Shown: piece by piece, positions 18,492 through 27,907 of the stretch
Layout: each line of letters begins with the position of its first letter
How positions within the stretch are numbered: position 1 is the stretch's first letter
Assembly (NCBI RefSeq): GCF_000614205.1
Contig: NZ_BAKN01000004.1
Location: 1 to 64,000 of the forward strand
Direction: 5' to 3'
DNA from: Hoylesella saccharolytica JCM 17484
Lineage (GTDB): Bacteria > Bacteroidota > Bacteroidia > Bacteroidales > Bacteroidaceae
DNA: 64,000 bases
Notes under the pieces: model-generated
Told to the model about the DNA's origin: nothing
Database searches by the model: none
Seen by the model: only the letters and a program-made list of their open reading frames with translations
Program-made: the position numbers and the translations under genes

Positions 18492-19883
18492 AAAAAGATA
18501 TTGATAACAGTTATAATGGCTTCGCTGTTCACTTCATGTGAAAAATATTTGGATGTAAAGCCCTATGGAAGAACTGTTCCCAAGACAGCCGAAGAGTTTT
18601 CGGCACTTATACATGCGCAGCTTTATAATATGGACGAAGGAAATTTTAGCTCCGCCTTATTAGGAAATCTTTCTGAATTAACCTCACTTGATGCAGTAAG
18701 TGGCGATGATTTTGAAACCTGTTTGACCAAGAATAGTGGTCGCTCGCTGCGTATTTATGCCGGAGATATTGTGACCAATTCGGGGAATTATTCACAGTTG
18801 TATCAAACCATTCGCGATTGTAATATTGTGCTTGATGAGATGAAAGAACAGGGAACCGAGCTTTCTGATAAGTTGCGCGCCACCGCTTATGCTATGCGGG
18901 CGGTATGCTATTATCAGCTACTGAAATATTATTGCGAAGTGCCCGAAGTTGGAAGAATGAGTACGCAGCTCGGTGTTCCGTTGGTAACGCATTTTAATAT
19001 GGAGTATCGCCCCATACGCAGTTCGATGCAAGCCACTGTTGATTTGATTGAAAGCGACTTGAACAAATCTATCGCTTATCATAACACAGACGATCTGTAT
19101 CGATTTACCGAGTATGTTTGCAAAGGTTATCTAGCGCGTTTGTATTTTTGGACGAAGCAATGGGATAAGGTATTGCCGTTGACTAAAGAACTGTTGGTGA
19201 AGTATCCTATCCTTCCCATTAACGAGTTTCAAACGGTGATGAAGAAGGTAAACGAATTGGGAAAAAATCAGCTGATCAAGGCTTATAGAACCAGTAATAC
19301 TACCGGTCAACAATTCAATTTAGATACTGACATTTTGAAGTATCGCCCCGTCAGCCTGCGTTATCTTACGCATTTTTTACCCGCCGATACCGCTAACGAC
19401 GTGCGTTACAAGTTTTTTGTTTCGCGTAGCAGAGTGCTCATCAAACCGTTTTTCTCGGGTATGCGTTCGGAAGAGTTTAAGTTGATGGAGGCCGAATGTT
19501 ATTACCATCTGGGTAGAAAATCAGAAGCATTGGCGTCGCTAAACGATTTGAGAAGTGCGCGGATTGCTCATTACACCCCTATGACCGAGGCTGATCTACC
19601 CGACATCAACAGCAAAGAGATTATCAAAGTAGACGCAACGGGGGCTTCGCTTACGCCATTGATTGCCGCCATTTTGAGCGAACGTCGCAAAGAGCTGTTC
19701 TTCGAGGGTGACCGCTTCTTTGAACAGAAACGCAATGGAGCACCCGAATACTGGACGGCTTATAACGGAAGTAAGTACACTACACGTAAGTTTATGTACA
19801 CTTATCCCATTCCGTCGCTCGAAATTGAGATTACGAGTGGACTTGTTCAGAACCCGGGATACACAGAATTTGTATCGAATTAA
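18486..19883 (+). CDS. SusD/RagB-family nutrient-binding lipoprotein
   Basis: A 465-residue surface lipoprotein with lipobox ...ASLFTSCEKY near residue 20. Family features include the TPR-like helices (LRATAYAMRAVCYYQLLKYY, GVPLV) and the conserved C-terminal part (LLNDLR-like LASLNDLRSAR, ERRKELFFEGDRFFEQKR). It works with the SusC receptor, forming the lid that captures substrate. ATGs at 18486 and 18489 are both possible starts and give the same signal peptide. Unlike susC, the frame is unbroken. The substrate is not deducible from this sequence. Confidence 0.93.
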   Translation: MMKKILITVIMASLFTSCEKYLDVKPYGRTVPKTAEEFSALIHAQLYNMDEGNFSSALLGNLSELTSLDAVSGDDFETCLTKNSGRSLRIYAGDIVTNSGNYSQLYQTIRDCNIVLDEMKEQGTELSDKLRATAYAMRAVCYYQLLKYYCEVPEVGRMSTQLGVPLVTHFNMEYRPIRSSMQATVDLIESDLNKSIAYHNTDDLYRFTEYVCKGYLARLYFWTKQWDKVLPLTKELLVKYPILPINEFQTVMKKVNELGKNQLIKAYRTSNTTGQQFNLDTDILKYRPVSLRYLTHFLPADTANDVRYKFFVSRSRVLIKPFFSGMRSEEFKLMEAECYYHLGRKSEALASLNDLRSARIAHYTPMTEADLPDINSKEIIKVDATGASLTPLIAAILSERRKELFFEGDRFFEQKRNGAPEYWTAYNGSKYTTRKFMYTYPIPSLEIEITSGLVQNPGYTEFVSN

Positions 19884-19901
19884 TCAAGTAAGGAGGAATT
19901 T

Positions 19902-20120
19902 ATGAAACAGTATATAAAATCATTCAGTGCACTTTTGCCAGTTGTGGCCGCCATTATTTTTATTGCTTCGTGCGACCAACCGGCCGATGTACCACCACGC
20001 AAAACGGAGTCGTCTTCGTCTAAGACTTACAAAATGCCCGACCCCGAGCCTCTTACTCCGCAAGAGCAAGTGATGATTAACGATGTGTTGAACGAATATA
20101 CCGATGCGGTAGAAGATTAA
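19902..20120 (+). CDS. Small lipoprotein, 72 aa
   Basis: A 72-residue lipoprotein with a basic N-terminus and lipobox (IIFIASCDQ) giving a mature peptide of about 50 residues, rich in Ser, Pro and acidic residues (SSSSKTYKMPDPEPLTPQEQ). It has a strong Shine-Dalgarno (AAGGAGGAA) 18 bp after susD, unusual for this genome, so it is probably well translated. It sits between SusD and a larger lipoprotein in one operon and may be an accessory surface lipoprotein of the SusCD system. I do not recognise the family. Confidence 0.75.
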   Translation: MKQYIKSFSALLPVVAAIIFIASCDQPADVPPRKTESSSSKTYKMPDPEPLTPQEQVMINDVLNEYTDAVED

Positions 20121-20132
20121 AATACAAGGGTT

Positions 20133-21410
20133 ATGATAAGAAAATCAATTTATGCTATTCTTTCGCTGCTCTGCCTCGGCATAACGATGGTGGCGTGTAG
20201 CGAACATACAGAGAGTGCCCCACGCACCGAACTCAGTCTTAAAGATCCCCGATATACGCTGGGCAACAGCGTGGGTGATAGTGTGAAAATTGCTGTCGTT
20301 ACCGAAGGAAAAGCACTTTCGAAAGTACGCATCCCCTTCCGGCTGTCGTCAAAAAGCGGTGCCGTACTCAACGAAGACTATACCATCTCTGACAGTGCGT
20401 TTACCCTGAACCAAGGCGACTCTATCGCCTATCTCGTGGTAAAACGCAAGGCAGAAACCGATCAAAAAACATTTCTCCTTACGCTGCTGCCCACCGAAGG
20501 GGTGAAACTGGGTGCGTTGAACTATATTCAGGTGGAACTTGAGGGATACAACATTTATTCGTTTCTCGACCGCAGCGATGAGTTGACGATGTCTCGCGAG
20601 TATACCGTGAAGCTTACAACGCCGCAGGGGAAAAAATTTTCCTATGCCAAAGACACCCGTCTTGAGGTTGAGGTAGACCCACTTTCTACCGCTGTCGAGG
20701 GCGAACATTTCCAGTTTACGCGCAGAAGAAAATACGTTCAGTTCAAAGCGGGCAAAGATGAAGGCACCGTTTCGCTCACCTTTATGAAGGTAGAGAATGG
20801 TAAAGACCACATCGTGCTGCGCGTTGCCGATAAATATAAGCTTAAGCCCGGTGCCTATCCTACCATTAATATTCGCATTGTGGGCTACAATGAATTTAAC
20901 GGTACGTGGAAGTTTCATAGCGTTTATAATAAAAACTGGTGGAAAAGCGACTGGGGGCAAAACACCGACGTACTGATTGACAGCGTGGGCACCGATAGGT
21001 TTACACTCGTGGGAACAGCACTCGGTGGATACGATTTTACCCCCCACTTCACGGGCAAGCTCAAAAACTATTTCACCTCTGCCTGCCGGGCAGAGTTTAA
21101 GGGCGAGCGTCTCAACTTCTTGCAAGAGGCAGGTGGCAATCCGCCCCCCAGAATTTCGTTATCCGAATACGAGTTTCAAACCATCAACGTAGCCTTCTCC
21201 GACACCCAGAGTAATATCCGCAAAGCACTTGTGGGTATGCGGATGGTGAGAGACGAAAACGAAAAGCGGATGCTTGAGATATCGCTGTACGATTACGAAC
21301 CTGTGGAACCGGCTTGGGCAGATGTGCTTAAATCGATGAAAATGTATCAAACCGAGCCACCCTATATGTTGGATGGGCCCATTCGTATTCGTTTTACCCG
21401 CGTGCCGTAG
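20133..21410 (+). CDS. Lipoprotein with Calx-beta-like domains, operon partner of SusCD
   Basis: A 425-residue lipoprotein (lipobox ITMVACSEH). Residues ~30-260 hold two related beta-rich segments of the Calx-beta or DUF4843/DUF1735-like type: LSSKSGAVLNEDYTI...NQGDSIAYLVV and VDPLSTAVEGEHFQF...KAGKDEGTVSLTF. The C-terminal half (FNGTWKFHSVYNKNWWK...) resembles the end domains of surface glycan- or peptide-binding lipoproteins next to SusD. It follows the small lipoprotein by 12 bp and is the last gene before a strong terminator. A surface ligand-binding role is inferred; the exact family is uncertain. Confidence 0.75.
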   Translation: MIRKSIYAILSLLCLGITMVACSEHTESAPRTELSLKDPRYTLGNSVGDSVKIAVVTEGKALSKVRIPFRLSSKSGAVLNEDYTISDSAFTLNQGDSIAYLVVKRKAETDQKTFLLTLLPTEGVKLGALNYIQVELEGYNIYSFLDRSDELTMSREYTVKLTTPQGKKFSYAKDTRLEVEVDPLSTAVEGEHFQFTRRRKYVQFKAGKDEGTVSLTFMKVENGKDHIVLRVADKYKLKPGAYPTINIRIVGYNEFNGTWKFHSVYNKNWWKSDWGQNTDVLIDSVGTDRFTLVGTALGGYDFTPHFTGKLKNYFTSACRAEFKGERLNFLQEAGGNPPPRISLSEYEFQTINVAFSDTQSNIRKALVGMRMVRDENEKRMLEISLYDYEPVEPAWADVLKSMKMYQTEPPYMLDGPIRIRFTRVP

Positions 21411-21433
21411 GTGCATCGAAAAAATGATGGAAA

Positions 21434-21480
21434 AAACTAAATCAGCGTTTTGCCCCGAGCGAAACGCTGATTTAGTTTAT
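21434..21480 (+). terminator. Strong terminator ending the protease/SusCD operon
   Basis: A perfect 17-bp stem, AAACTAAATCAGCGTTT (21434-21450) with its complement at 21462-21478, and an 11-base loop. It starts 23 bp after the last lipoprotein gene. The A/T ends allow function in both directions. Confidence 0.9.
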
Positions 21481-21489
21481 AAAAGATAC

Positions 21490-21800
21490 GTCAGTTCTTT
21501 ATAAGTAATCCCCTCTCTTTCTCCTCGTTTTCAAGGGGAGAGTTGTGCTGCATAACCACTCGAAAGCTTATATCAAGCTATTCTGCCTATAGGAAGTAAA
21601 CGATAAAGGTATGCTGCGTAGCCACCCGAAAGCTTACATCAAGAGAGCACTCAATAATTGTAAAGGAAGAACCTCAGCACATTCCAATAAAGGGGTAGGT
21701 GTACTGCATTATTTGCTTTTTGCTCTTTATATAGTGTCTGCATCCTTTCACTTTTTCACCTTTTCAACCTTTCACCTTTATTCCGGGGGAGGTTAGGGGG
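21490..21800 (-). repeat. Dispersed intergenic element, copy B (inverted)
   Basis: The reverse complement of this stretch aligns with 391-680. It reads CCCCTAACCTCCCCCGGAAT, the GGTGAAA minisatellite (about four units), GGATGCAGACAC, TATATAAAGAGCAAAAAGCA, the ATTGAGTGCTCTCTTG block and AGAGAGGGGATTACTTATA. Compared with copy A it has an internal partial duplication: a TGCTGC(A/G)TA(A/G)CCAC(T/C)CGAAAGCTTA block, given here as consensus, appears twice (from about 21551 and 21611). It lies between convergent transcription units. Confidence 0.75.
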
Positions 21801-21969
21801 ATGTACCTCTCAGCAGATAGCGTGAAAAGGTCAAAAAGTGCATTCGGAAATAAATCCATATGCGCTATGGGCATTATTTCTTATCCCGAATTTGCGCAAT
21901 TTATACCAGTAAAATGTGATTTTTACTATTGCCAAACAGATGTTTTTAAATAAGAATTGTTTTTATTGT

Positions 21970-22312
21970 TCAAACAATCGGGTGTTTAAGTGAGTTTCTA
22001 AGAAAAAGGATTCAAAAACCAGGGCGTTAAGAGAATTTTTAGAAAAAAAGTATCCAAACACCCGAGTGTTTTTGATGTTTTCTTTAAAAAACGGCCAAAC
22101 ACCTGGGTGTTTTCTCATAAATATGATTTTTTTGACCAAACACCTGAGTATTTTCTCATAATTATGCATTTTTACCCCTGACACTCGATTGATTTCTTAT
22201 AATTATGCGTTTTTATAGCTAAACACCCATGTGTTTGACTATATTTTTGTTTTTGCTCAAACACCCAGGTGTCAGCTCATTTTTTATTTTTGCCTGGCAC
22301 CCAGGTGTCAGC
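21970..22312. repeat. Nine-unit palindrome array, ~41-bp period
   Basis: Units related to AAACACC(C/T)(A/G)GGTGTTT start at about 21971, 22012, 22054, 22096, 22137, 22178, 22220, 22258 and 22294, so the spacing is 41-42 bp, shortening to 38 and 36 bp at the right. The best units (22096, 22258, 22294) are near-perfect palindromes; units 2 and 6 are degenerate. Linkers are T-rich and often contain CTCATAAATATGA- or CTTATAATTATGC-like sequence. The array sits between the 3' ends of convergent operons. Confidence 0.85.
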
Positions 22313-22378
22313 ATTTCATTTTTTTATCGCGAAAACTTTTTAGCTGTTATATCCCTGAGAAATACTGCCTTTCAACGC

Positions 22379-23428
22379 TTAATGTCGTATGCGGAACGTT
22401 ACGAAAACGCCTTTGTGGTCGCTGGGCCAATGGTTGTTTACGGGTAGGATAAACGGGTCGCGCGAGAACTCTGTAAGGCGTTCGCCGCGTACGATGCATC
22501 CGCGCGGACCTACGATTTGTGCTGCCTTTACCCGGATGCGCTTGTCGGGATGGTAGTATACAAAGTCGATGCGCTCGCGTTCGTCGGCCTCTATCGCCCA
22601 CGAAAGTTGTTGAGGTGTTGCTGAGGCGTTATCTGCCGGAAAAGTAAAACCGGGATAACGCACGGCATTGGGATATTTGGTGCGGTAGGCGTCGCGAAAT
22701 CCGGCTTGCAGTAGCAACGCCGATGCGCTCCAATTTACCACGCATCCTCTGTGCTCGAATAGGTTTTTGGTGGCATCCGTCCAGTCTAAACACGAGGGTT
22801 CGTTGAGATCGCCCGCCATCAAAACAAGTCCCCCACGCTGTACTTCTTCTTTGGCGTTGTCGATAAATGCCTGCATGGATGCCACGCGGTCTGAACGGTT
22901 GCATACAGTTAGTATGGTGTCGACATTGGTGATGGGTGCCGGCAGGCGATTCCAGTTTTGACTTCCGTCGTTATAACCCCGTGGATAGTAGCACGAGTAA
23001 TAGCGATATTCTGAATGGGCGGGGTAAACGGCCACACGCGTTCCATCAACATCCAGCACGGCTTTGAACATCCATTGATTGATGCGTTGGGTTTCGGAAA
23101 TGGGATATTTGGAAATTACCGCCCGTCCTTCTATCCGTGCATCATAATATAAGAGTCCTTTGGCTTTCAGTTGTTTTATCAGAAAGGGAATGACAGGCTT
23201 GTCTTCGGGCCCTTTGTACAGCTCGCAGAAAGTGGCTACGTCGGGCTGCAACGTGGCAATTTGCTCGACGAGATAATTGGGGGCATCGGACACTTTGGTG
23301 CATTCTACCCATAGGTTCAGTTGCAGTAGGGAGAAGTCTGTTATATTCTGTTTCTTTGCACAAACGGCGTTTAAGGCGGTTGCCGACAGCATCAATGCTG
23401 TCAGCAACCCTATCCATTTTTTCATCAT
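22379..23428 (-). CDS. Exported endonuclease/exonuclease/phosphatase-family protein
   Basis: A 349-residue exported hydrolase. A signal peptide (KKWIGLLTALMLSATALNAVCA) is followed by the EEP fold: LLQLNLWVE at the start, TFCEL (catalytic Glu region), VLMAGDLNEPS (Asp/Asn) and the final NHWPSDHKGVFVTF (Asp-His). The same fold occurs in DNase I, sphingomyelinase and phosphatase families, so the substrate is open. It lies 18 bp downstream of the SusD fragment on the same strand and was probably part of the same PUL-type operon. Confidence 0.85.
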   Translation of the reverse strand: MMKKWIGLLTALMLSATALNAVCAKKQNITDFSLLQLNLWVECTKVSDAPNYLVEQIATLQPDVATFCELYKGPEDKPVIPFLIKQLKAKGLLYYDARIEGRAVISKYPISETQRINQWMFKAVLDVDGTRVAVYPAHSEYRYYSCYYPRGYNDGSQNWNRLPAPITNVDTILTVCNRSDRVASMQAFIDNAKEEVQRGGLVLMAGDLNEPSCLDWTDATKNLFEHRGCVVNWSASALLLQAGFRDAYRTKYPNAVRYPGFTFPADNASATPQQLSWAIEADERERIDFVYYHPDKRIRVKAAQIVGPRGCIVRGERLTEFSRDPFILPVNNHWPSDHKGVFVTFRIRH

Positions 23429-23446
23429 TTTGTTTATAATTTCATC

Positions 23447-24705
23447 TTACCAACCCGGATTTTGACAGCTCCTTCCGGCTGCATTCTGCAAGCGGATGGC
23501 CTCGTCTCCAGGTATCGGATATAGTAGGTATTTGTCTGTGTAAGCCTTTCGACCGTTGTCTACTACAAAGCGCGTGTAGGTACCGTCGGTATTGGCGCGC
23601 ATTCCTGTAACGGTTTTATCCGTTTTATCAAGTATTTTCCAACGGCGCACATCGAAGAACCGATGCTCCTCGAAAGCCAGTTCAACGCGTCGCTCGTTGC
23701 GCAGTCGTAAGCGAAACTCATCTTTCGATAATCCGTAAGGAATGGCGGGCATTCCCACTCGGGCCCGCACAGTGTTCACGGCGTCTACCGCCTCGTTGGG
23801 TGCTGTTGTTGTGGAGGCAGCCTCGTTGGCAGCTTCGGCATAGTTGAGATACAATTCCGCCAGGCGGAACACCTTGAAATAACCGTCGAGATTGCCCGAA
23901 CGTCCCGATTTGTAATGCGCAAATTTACGTGTGTAGTAGCCCGTACAGGTATATCGCGCATTGTTGGTGTTTAGTTCGCAGTTGCCTCCAGGTTTTGTAA
24001 AAAGCAGTGTGTTGCGTTCCAGATGAAGTTTGGAACCATTATAGTAAATCGAGGCTTTCAACCGTGGGTCGCGGTTGGCATAGGGATCGGCGGGATTGTA
24101 TAGCGCAGTTGCAGCCGTATTGATGTTGGGCGTAAGATGATCTGCGTCTGCGTAAGGTGTCGCCAGATTGAGTAGCGGTTGCGCTGTTGTCATTCCCGCA
24201 TCTACCACCTCATAAGCATCAATCAATTCTTGTGTGGGACACGCTCCGGCATCGGTCTGCCCGGCGGTGGTAGGTAGTCCGGCGTAGCACCACATTTGCA
24301 TTTGTCCCACCTCCATAATAGTTTCTTTATCGTTTACAACCGGTAAATCGGTACGCGAATAAAAGTAAATGTCGTATGGCGAATGGCCCGCTGTGGGACT
24401 CGGTGTAATCTGGTAAAGCTCGTAACCGTTGGCCTTACAATTGTCTAATGCCTCCTTGGTGATGTCGGCAGCTTCACTCCAACTGATAGTACCATCGTTG
24501 AAGAGCGGACTGGCGGCATATAATGCGACTTCAGAACGAATAGCTGCGCAGATAGCTTTGGTCATCACGTGTCTATAATTTTCTTTGTCGAGCGAGCGCC
24601 ATCCCCATTCTTCTACCGTAGGAATGTCGATGGCTTCTTTACAATCGGCCAGTATCTGTCGCGCACATTCACCAAATGTATTGCGTTTTACCTTACTGTA
24701 ATATG
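23447..24705 (-). pseudogene. SusD-family lipoprotein, C-terminal fragment
   Basis: The frame reads YYSKVKRNTFGECARQILAD from about 24703 and continues to the SusD C-terminus (KVFRLAELYLNYAEAANEA, ERRVELAFEEHRFFDVRRWK, stop at 23447). About the first 150-200 residues of a normal SusD, including the lipobox and first TPR helices, are missing. Directly upstream the sequence is the interior of a GH78 gene in another frame. No start codon, signal peptide or promoter is available for the fragment; a GTG at 24568 would give 373 residues without a signal. The most direct reading is a deletion or misjoin at about 24705. Confidence 0.85.
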
Positions 24706-26703
24706 AGCAACTTTAATTCTTCTGCTTTTTTTGCATACTTTGTACCGTCTTTACCCAGCAAATTTGCAAAGCGAGCCATGTACAGATGGTCTAAATAATA
24801 GTAGCAAGTGGTGGTATAATCGGTTGGCGTTTGTGTTTTGTAATACACCCAATCGCCAATGCCGTAGGTAACAGTTCCGTCTTTGTCTTCTCTCGACGCC
24901 AGATAATCCAGATATTTCCTGGCAAACGGGCCATAGCTTTTCAATGCTTCGGGTGTCACCGTAATAGTGATAAAGTGACATTGGTACAATAAACATCGCC
25001 GCATCCCAAACCGGACCAATCCAATCGTCGTAGCCCCAGCCCGAACTGGGTATGATACCCGATATACGCCCCTCTGCATTCTGATTATCAATGATATCAT
25101 CCAACCATTTTTCGTAAAAATTAATACCGTCAAAATTCAATAATGCCAAATCTATGGTAACGTGCGCATCGGCTGTCCAACCATTCTTTTCGCGCTGCGG
25201 ACAATCAGTGGGTATACTCATTAAGTTCGATAAATACGATTGATTGGCTGCTTTCCAGATTTTGTTAAGTAAGGGATTGGAACATTCAAACTTACCTGCC
25301 GGAGCTACTGCCGTGTGGAAATAAAGAGCGGTAAGGCTTTTTTCGGTGAGCCGAACAGGTCTGTCGGCACGCACTTCCACATAGCGGAAACCGTGATAGG
25401 TAAATGCCGGGGTAAAGGTTTGCTGTAAACCGTTGGATATATACGTATCTGTTTGAAATGCAAGTCCCGGTAACGGCTTGTAGTAAAAGTCGATGTTTCT
25501 CATCTCTATGCGCCCGTTGCTTTTCATTAGTTCACCGTGTTGCAGTTCAAACTTCGTTCCCTTCTCTGCCTTTACAGTGAGTTGGGCTACGCCCGACATG
25601 TTAATACCGAAGTCGTACACATACACGGTGTCACCAAAATTACGCATGGCAACGGGTGCTATCTTTCGTTCTACCTCAATAGCAGGCATTATCTGCGAGG
25701 TCAAAAGGGGTGAGGGGGCAGCTACGCGGACGGCATTCGGATACACGGCATCGTTCATTCGGGCATCTTCCCATCTGCTTACCTCCATTTGTGCATCGTA
25801 AGTGTCGCCGCTGTAAATATTATCTTGTCGGTAAGCCCCTAAGGTCGTTTTCCACGTTTCGTCAGAGTTGATAACCTGCCGGCTACCGTCTTTGTAATGG
25901 ATATGTAGTTCGCAAATCATTCGTGGGCGGTTTCTCCAGCGTGCCTTTTCATAATCCCATGTGGCAACGGGTGCTGCTTCATTATAAAAACCGTTGCCTA
26001 ACACCGCAGTAAGCACATTATCTCCCGACTTGATTTGTGGGGTAACATCGTATGTGTTATATAGGTTTCGCTTGTCGTAATGTGTAAAACCGGGGTTCAG
26101 ATGCGATGTGGTAACAGGCGTTCCGTTGATATTGAAGAGGTAATAACCTGCTACGCTGATATACAAGCGGGCTTGTTCGATGTTATTTTTTGTTGTAAAT
26201 CGCTTTCTTAACATCGGAGCCGGTGCTTCATTTTTATCAAAAGCATCTGTAATCCATGCTGCCGTCCAATTGGTTGTATTACCTTTTCCTGTCTCGAAAG
26301 AGGCTATGCGCGAGTTTATAAAAAACTTTATTCCATCGGCCGACACGCTTACCCGCCAATAATAGCGTGTTTCCGGTTTCAGTATAGGGTTGCCGCTGTA
26401 AACGGCATACGATGCTTCTGTTTTTGTAAAATCTATCGCCGGCGTTATCTTTGCCAGCTCTTTCAGATCTTCTTTCCGTTCGGAAATATATAGTTGATAA
26501 CCCACTTGACGGAAATTTTCATAACTGTTTTCCTGCGTACGATATTCCCATGTAAAGCGGGGGTGGGGCGTATCGACCCCTTTAGGCGATGTTTGGTATT
26601 CGCACCGCATATTCTCTATAGGGTTATAGGTATTGCAACCGTACAAAGTAAGACTTAAAGCGGCGATCGAAAAAATATTTTTTAGGGTCTGGGTTGTAAA
26701 CAT
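24706..26703 (-). pseudogene. GH78 alpha-L-rhamnosidase, truncated and frame-broken
   Basis: The start at 26703 gives a lipoprotein signal (MFTTQTLKNIFSIAALSLTLYGC). The body has the GH78 order: N-terminal Ig-like domain (YQTSPKGVDTPHPRFTWEY), carbohydrate-binding domains (AWITDAFDKNEAPAPMLRK; YNTYDVTPQIKSGDNVLTAV) and the (alpha/alpha)6 barrel start (IPTDCPQREKNGWTADAH, the region with the family's acidic residues). An extra base at about 24918 (CC pair) shifts KLWPVCQ out of frame with KYLDYLASRED. The sequence then ends at ...KKAEELKLLI, where SusD sequence takes over. The last barrel helices and C-terminal domain are gone. If intact it would release rhamnose for the rhaBAT pathway. Confidence 0.88.
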
Positions 26704-26770
26704 AAAATTTCTTGTCAAGGTGGATTGATGGATTTGTATCTTCTTTAAACGCTGACCGAAAAACATGAAC

Positions 26771-26784
26771 TAAAACGGTTAAGT
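26771..26784 (-). promoter_or_regulatory. Putative LacI-type operator upstream of GH78
   Basis: The minus strand reads CTTAACCGTTTTAG, 12 of 14 bases identical to the site in front of the lacI-type gene (CTTAACCGTTAAAG). It lies about 10 bp downstream of a -7-like TGCTTTTG (26793-26800), where a repressor would block initiation. The GH78 start is 67 bp further on. Confidence 0.65.
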
Positions 26785-26807
26785 AATACTATCAAAAGCA
26801 AAACTCT

Positions 26808-27815
26808 TTACATAGGGCAGTCTAAAATAATTGTATCGGGTTCGCGTTCTTGGTTTTCGTTTGTTTGGTTATGTTTTATCTCATTCAGCAGTATGTTGAC
26901 AGCATGTTGTCCTATCTCTTCGGTGGGCATGCGTGCTATAAGCATTTGGGGGGCAAGAGCACGAAATGCCGAGACGCCATGAATGCAAGCCAATCCGAAC
27001 CCCTTGTTAATATCGATACCTCTTTCATAAAAATATCGAAAGGCTTCTAAGGCTAAGATGTGTGTAGTGAAGAAAAAACCGTCTACATCGGGTACCTTTT
27101 TAAAGATGGCATCTAATACTTCGAAAATTTCTGTTTCATAGTTGGTAAACTGAACCTCGCCATGCAGGTTGGGATTGGTATCTAAACCAGCCTCTTCTAA
27201 CGCTCTTATATATCCTTTTTTACGCATACTCATCGTGTAGAGGTAAGAGTTGGTAGTGATGATGGCTATCTTTTTTGCGCCGTTGGCTATTATTTTTCTA
27301 ACCAGTTGATAACTGCTGCCCTCGTTATCAATGATAACATAGTTGGTTTTCAGTTCCGGAAAGTAGCGGTCGAATAATACCAATGGGTACGATTCACTGA
27401 TTAAGTTTTCCACTTCAACCTTAGAAACCTTTGTCGGCGCTAAGATAATGCCATCTACTTGTTTGGCTTTGAAGAGGTGAATCATACGATTCTCTCTGTT
27501 GATGTCTGACTCTGAACTACAAATCATCAGCGAATAACCCTGTGCTTCGGCTTCCATCTCAATAGAACGCGCCACTTTTGAGTAGAACGAGTCGGTAATA
27601 TCGGGTATAATCAATCCAATAGTGCCCGATAATCCGGTATTTAAGCTCCTTGCCAGCAGATTGGGACGGTAATGCATCTCTTTAGCACATTTCACGATAC
27701 GTTCTTGTGTTTTAAGGCTGATACCTTTCTCTTCGCCCTTTCCTGACAATACCCATGAAACTGTAGTTTTGGATAAATTCAGTTTTTCTGCAATATTCTT
27801 TAAGGATGTTTTCAT
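26808..27815 (-). CDS. LacI-family transcriptional regulator
   Basis: The start at 27815 (MKTSLKNIAEKLNLSKTTV) places the helix-turn-helix at the N-terminus as in all LacI proteins, giving about 335 residues; a frame extension to 27854 runs through the promoter. After the HTH and hinge (YRPNLLARSLNTGLSGTIGL) comes a periplasmic-binding-protein-like effector domain (IIPDITDSFYSKVARSIE; DGIILAP; VDGFFFTTHILALEAF). It is 104 bp upstream of, and codirectional with, the GH78 gene, and shared palindromes precede both genes. It therefore probably represses the rhamnosidase operon and itself. The ligand is unknown; rhamnose or a rhamnoside is a guess from the neighbour. Confidence 0.92.
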   Translation of the reverse strand: MKTSLKNIAEKLNLSKTTVSWVLSGKGEEKGISLKTQERIVKCAKEMHYRPNLLARSLNTGLSGTIGLIIPDITDSFYSKVARSIEMEAEAQGYSLMICSSESDINRENRMIHLFKAKQVDGIILAPTKVSKVEVENLISESYPLVLFDRYFPELKTNYVIIDNEGSSYQLVRKIIANGAKKIAIITTNSYLYTMSMRKKGYIRALEEAGLDTNPNLHGEVQFTNYETEIFEVLDAIFKKVPDVDGFFFTTHILALEAFRYFYERGIDINKGFGLACIHGVSAFRALAPQMLIARMPTEEIGQHAVNILLNEIKHNQTNENQEREPDTIILDCPM

Positions 27816-27830
27816 AAAAAATATGAGTAG

Positions 27831-27859
27831 CTTAACCGTTAAAGTGATTTGCAAATATA
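27831..27859 (-). promoter_or_regulatory. Promoter and operator of the lacI-type gene
   Basis: On the minus strand TATATTTG (27852-27859) fits the TAnnTTTG -7 box. Eight bases downstream is CTTAACCGTTAAAG (27831-27844), an interrupted palindrome with arms CTTAAC and GTTAAAG. The overlap with the expected transcription start suggests autorepression. Confidence 0.65.
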
Positions 27860-27907
27860 GAAATTATATCAATAGGGTATTATTGAAACAGTGTTATATT
27901 TATTAAT

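Noticed and set aside
20349-21125. 258-codon minus-strand frame opposite the Calx-beta-like lipoprotein gene
   Set aside because: No signal, domain or start context; the plus-strand frame has a lipobox and operon position.
21970-22312. CRISPR array
   Set aside because: Units are ~17-bp imperfect palindromes, the linkers are T-rich and similar to each other and not unique spacers, and no cas gene is present.
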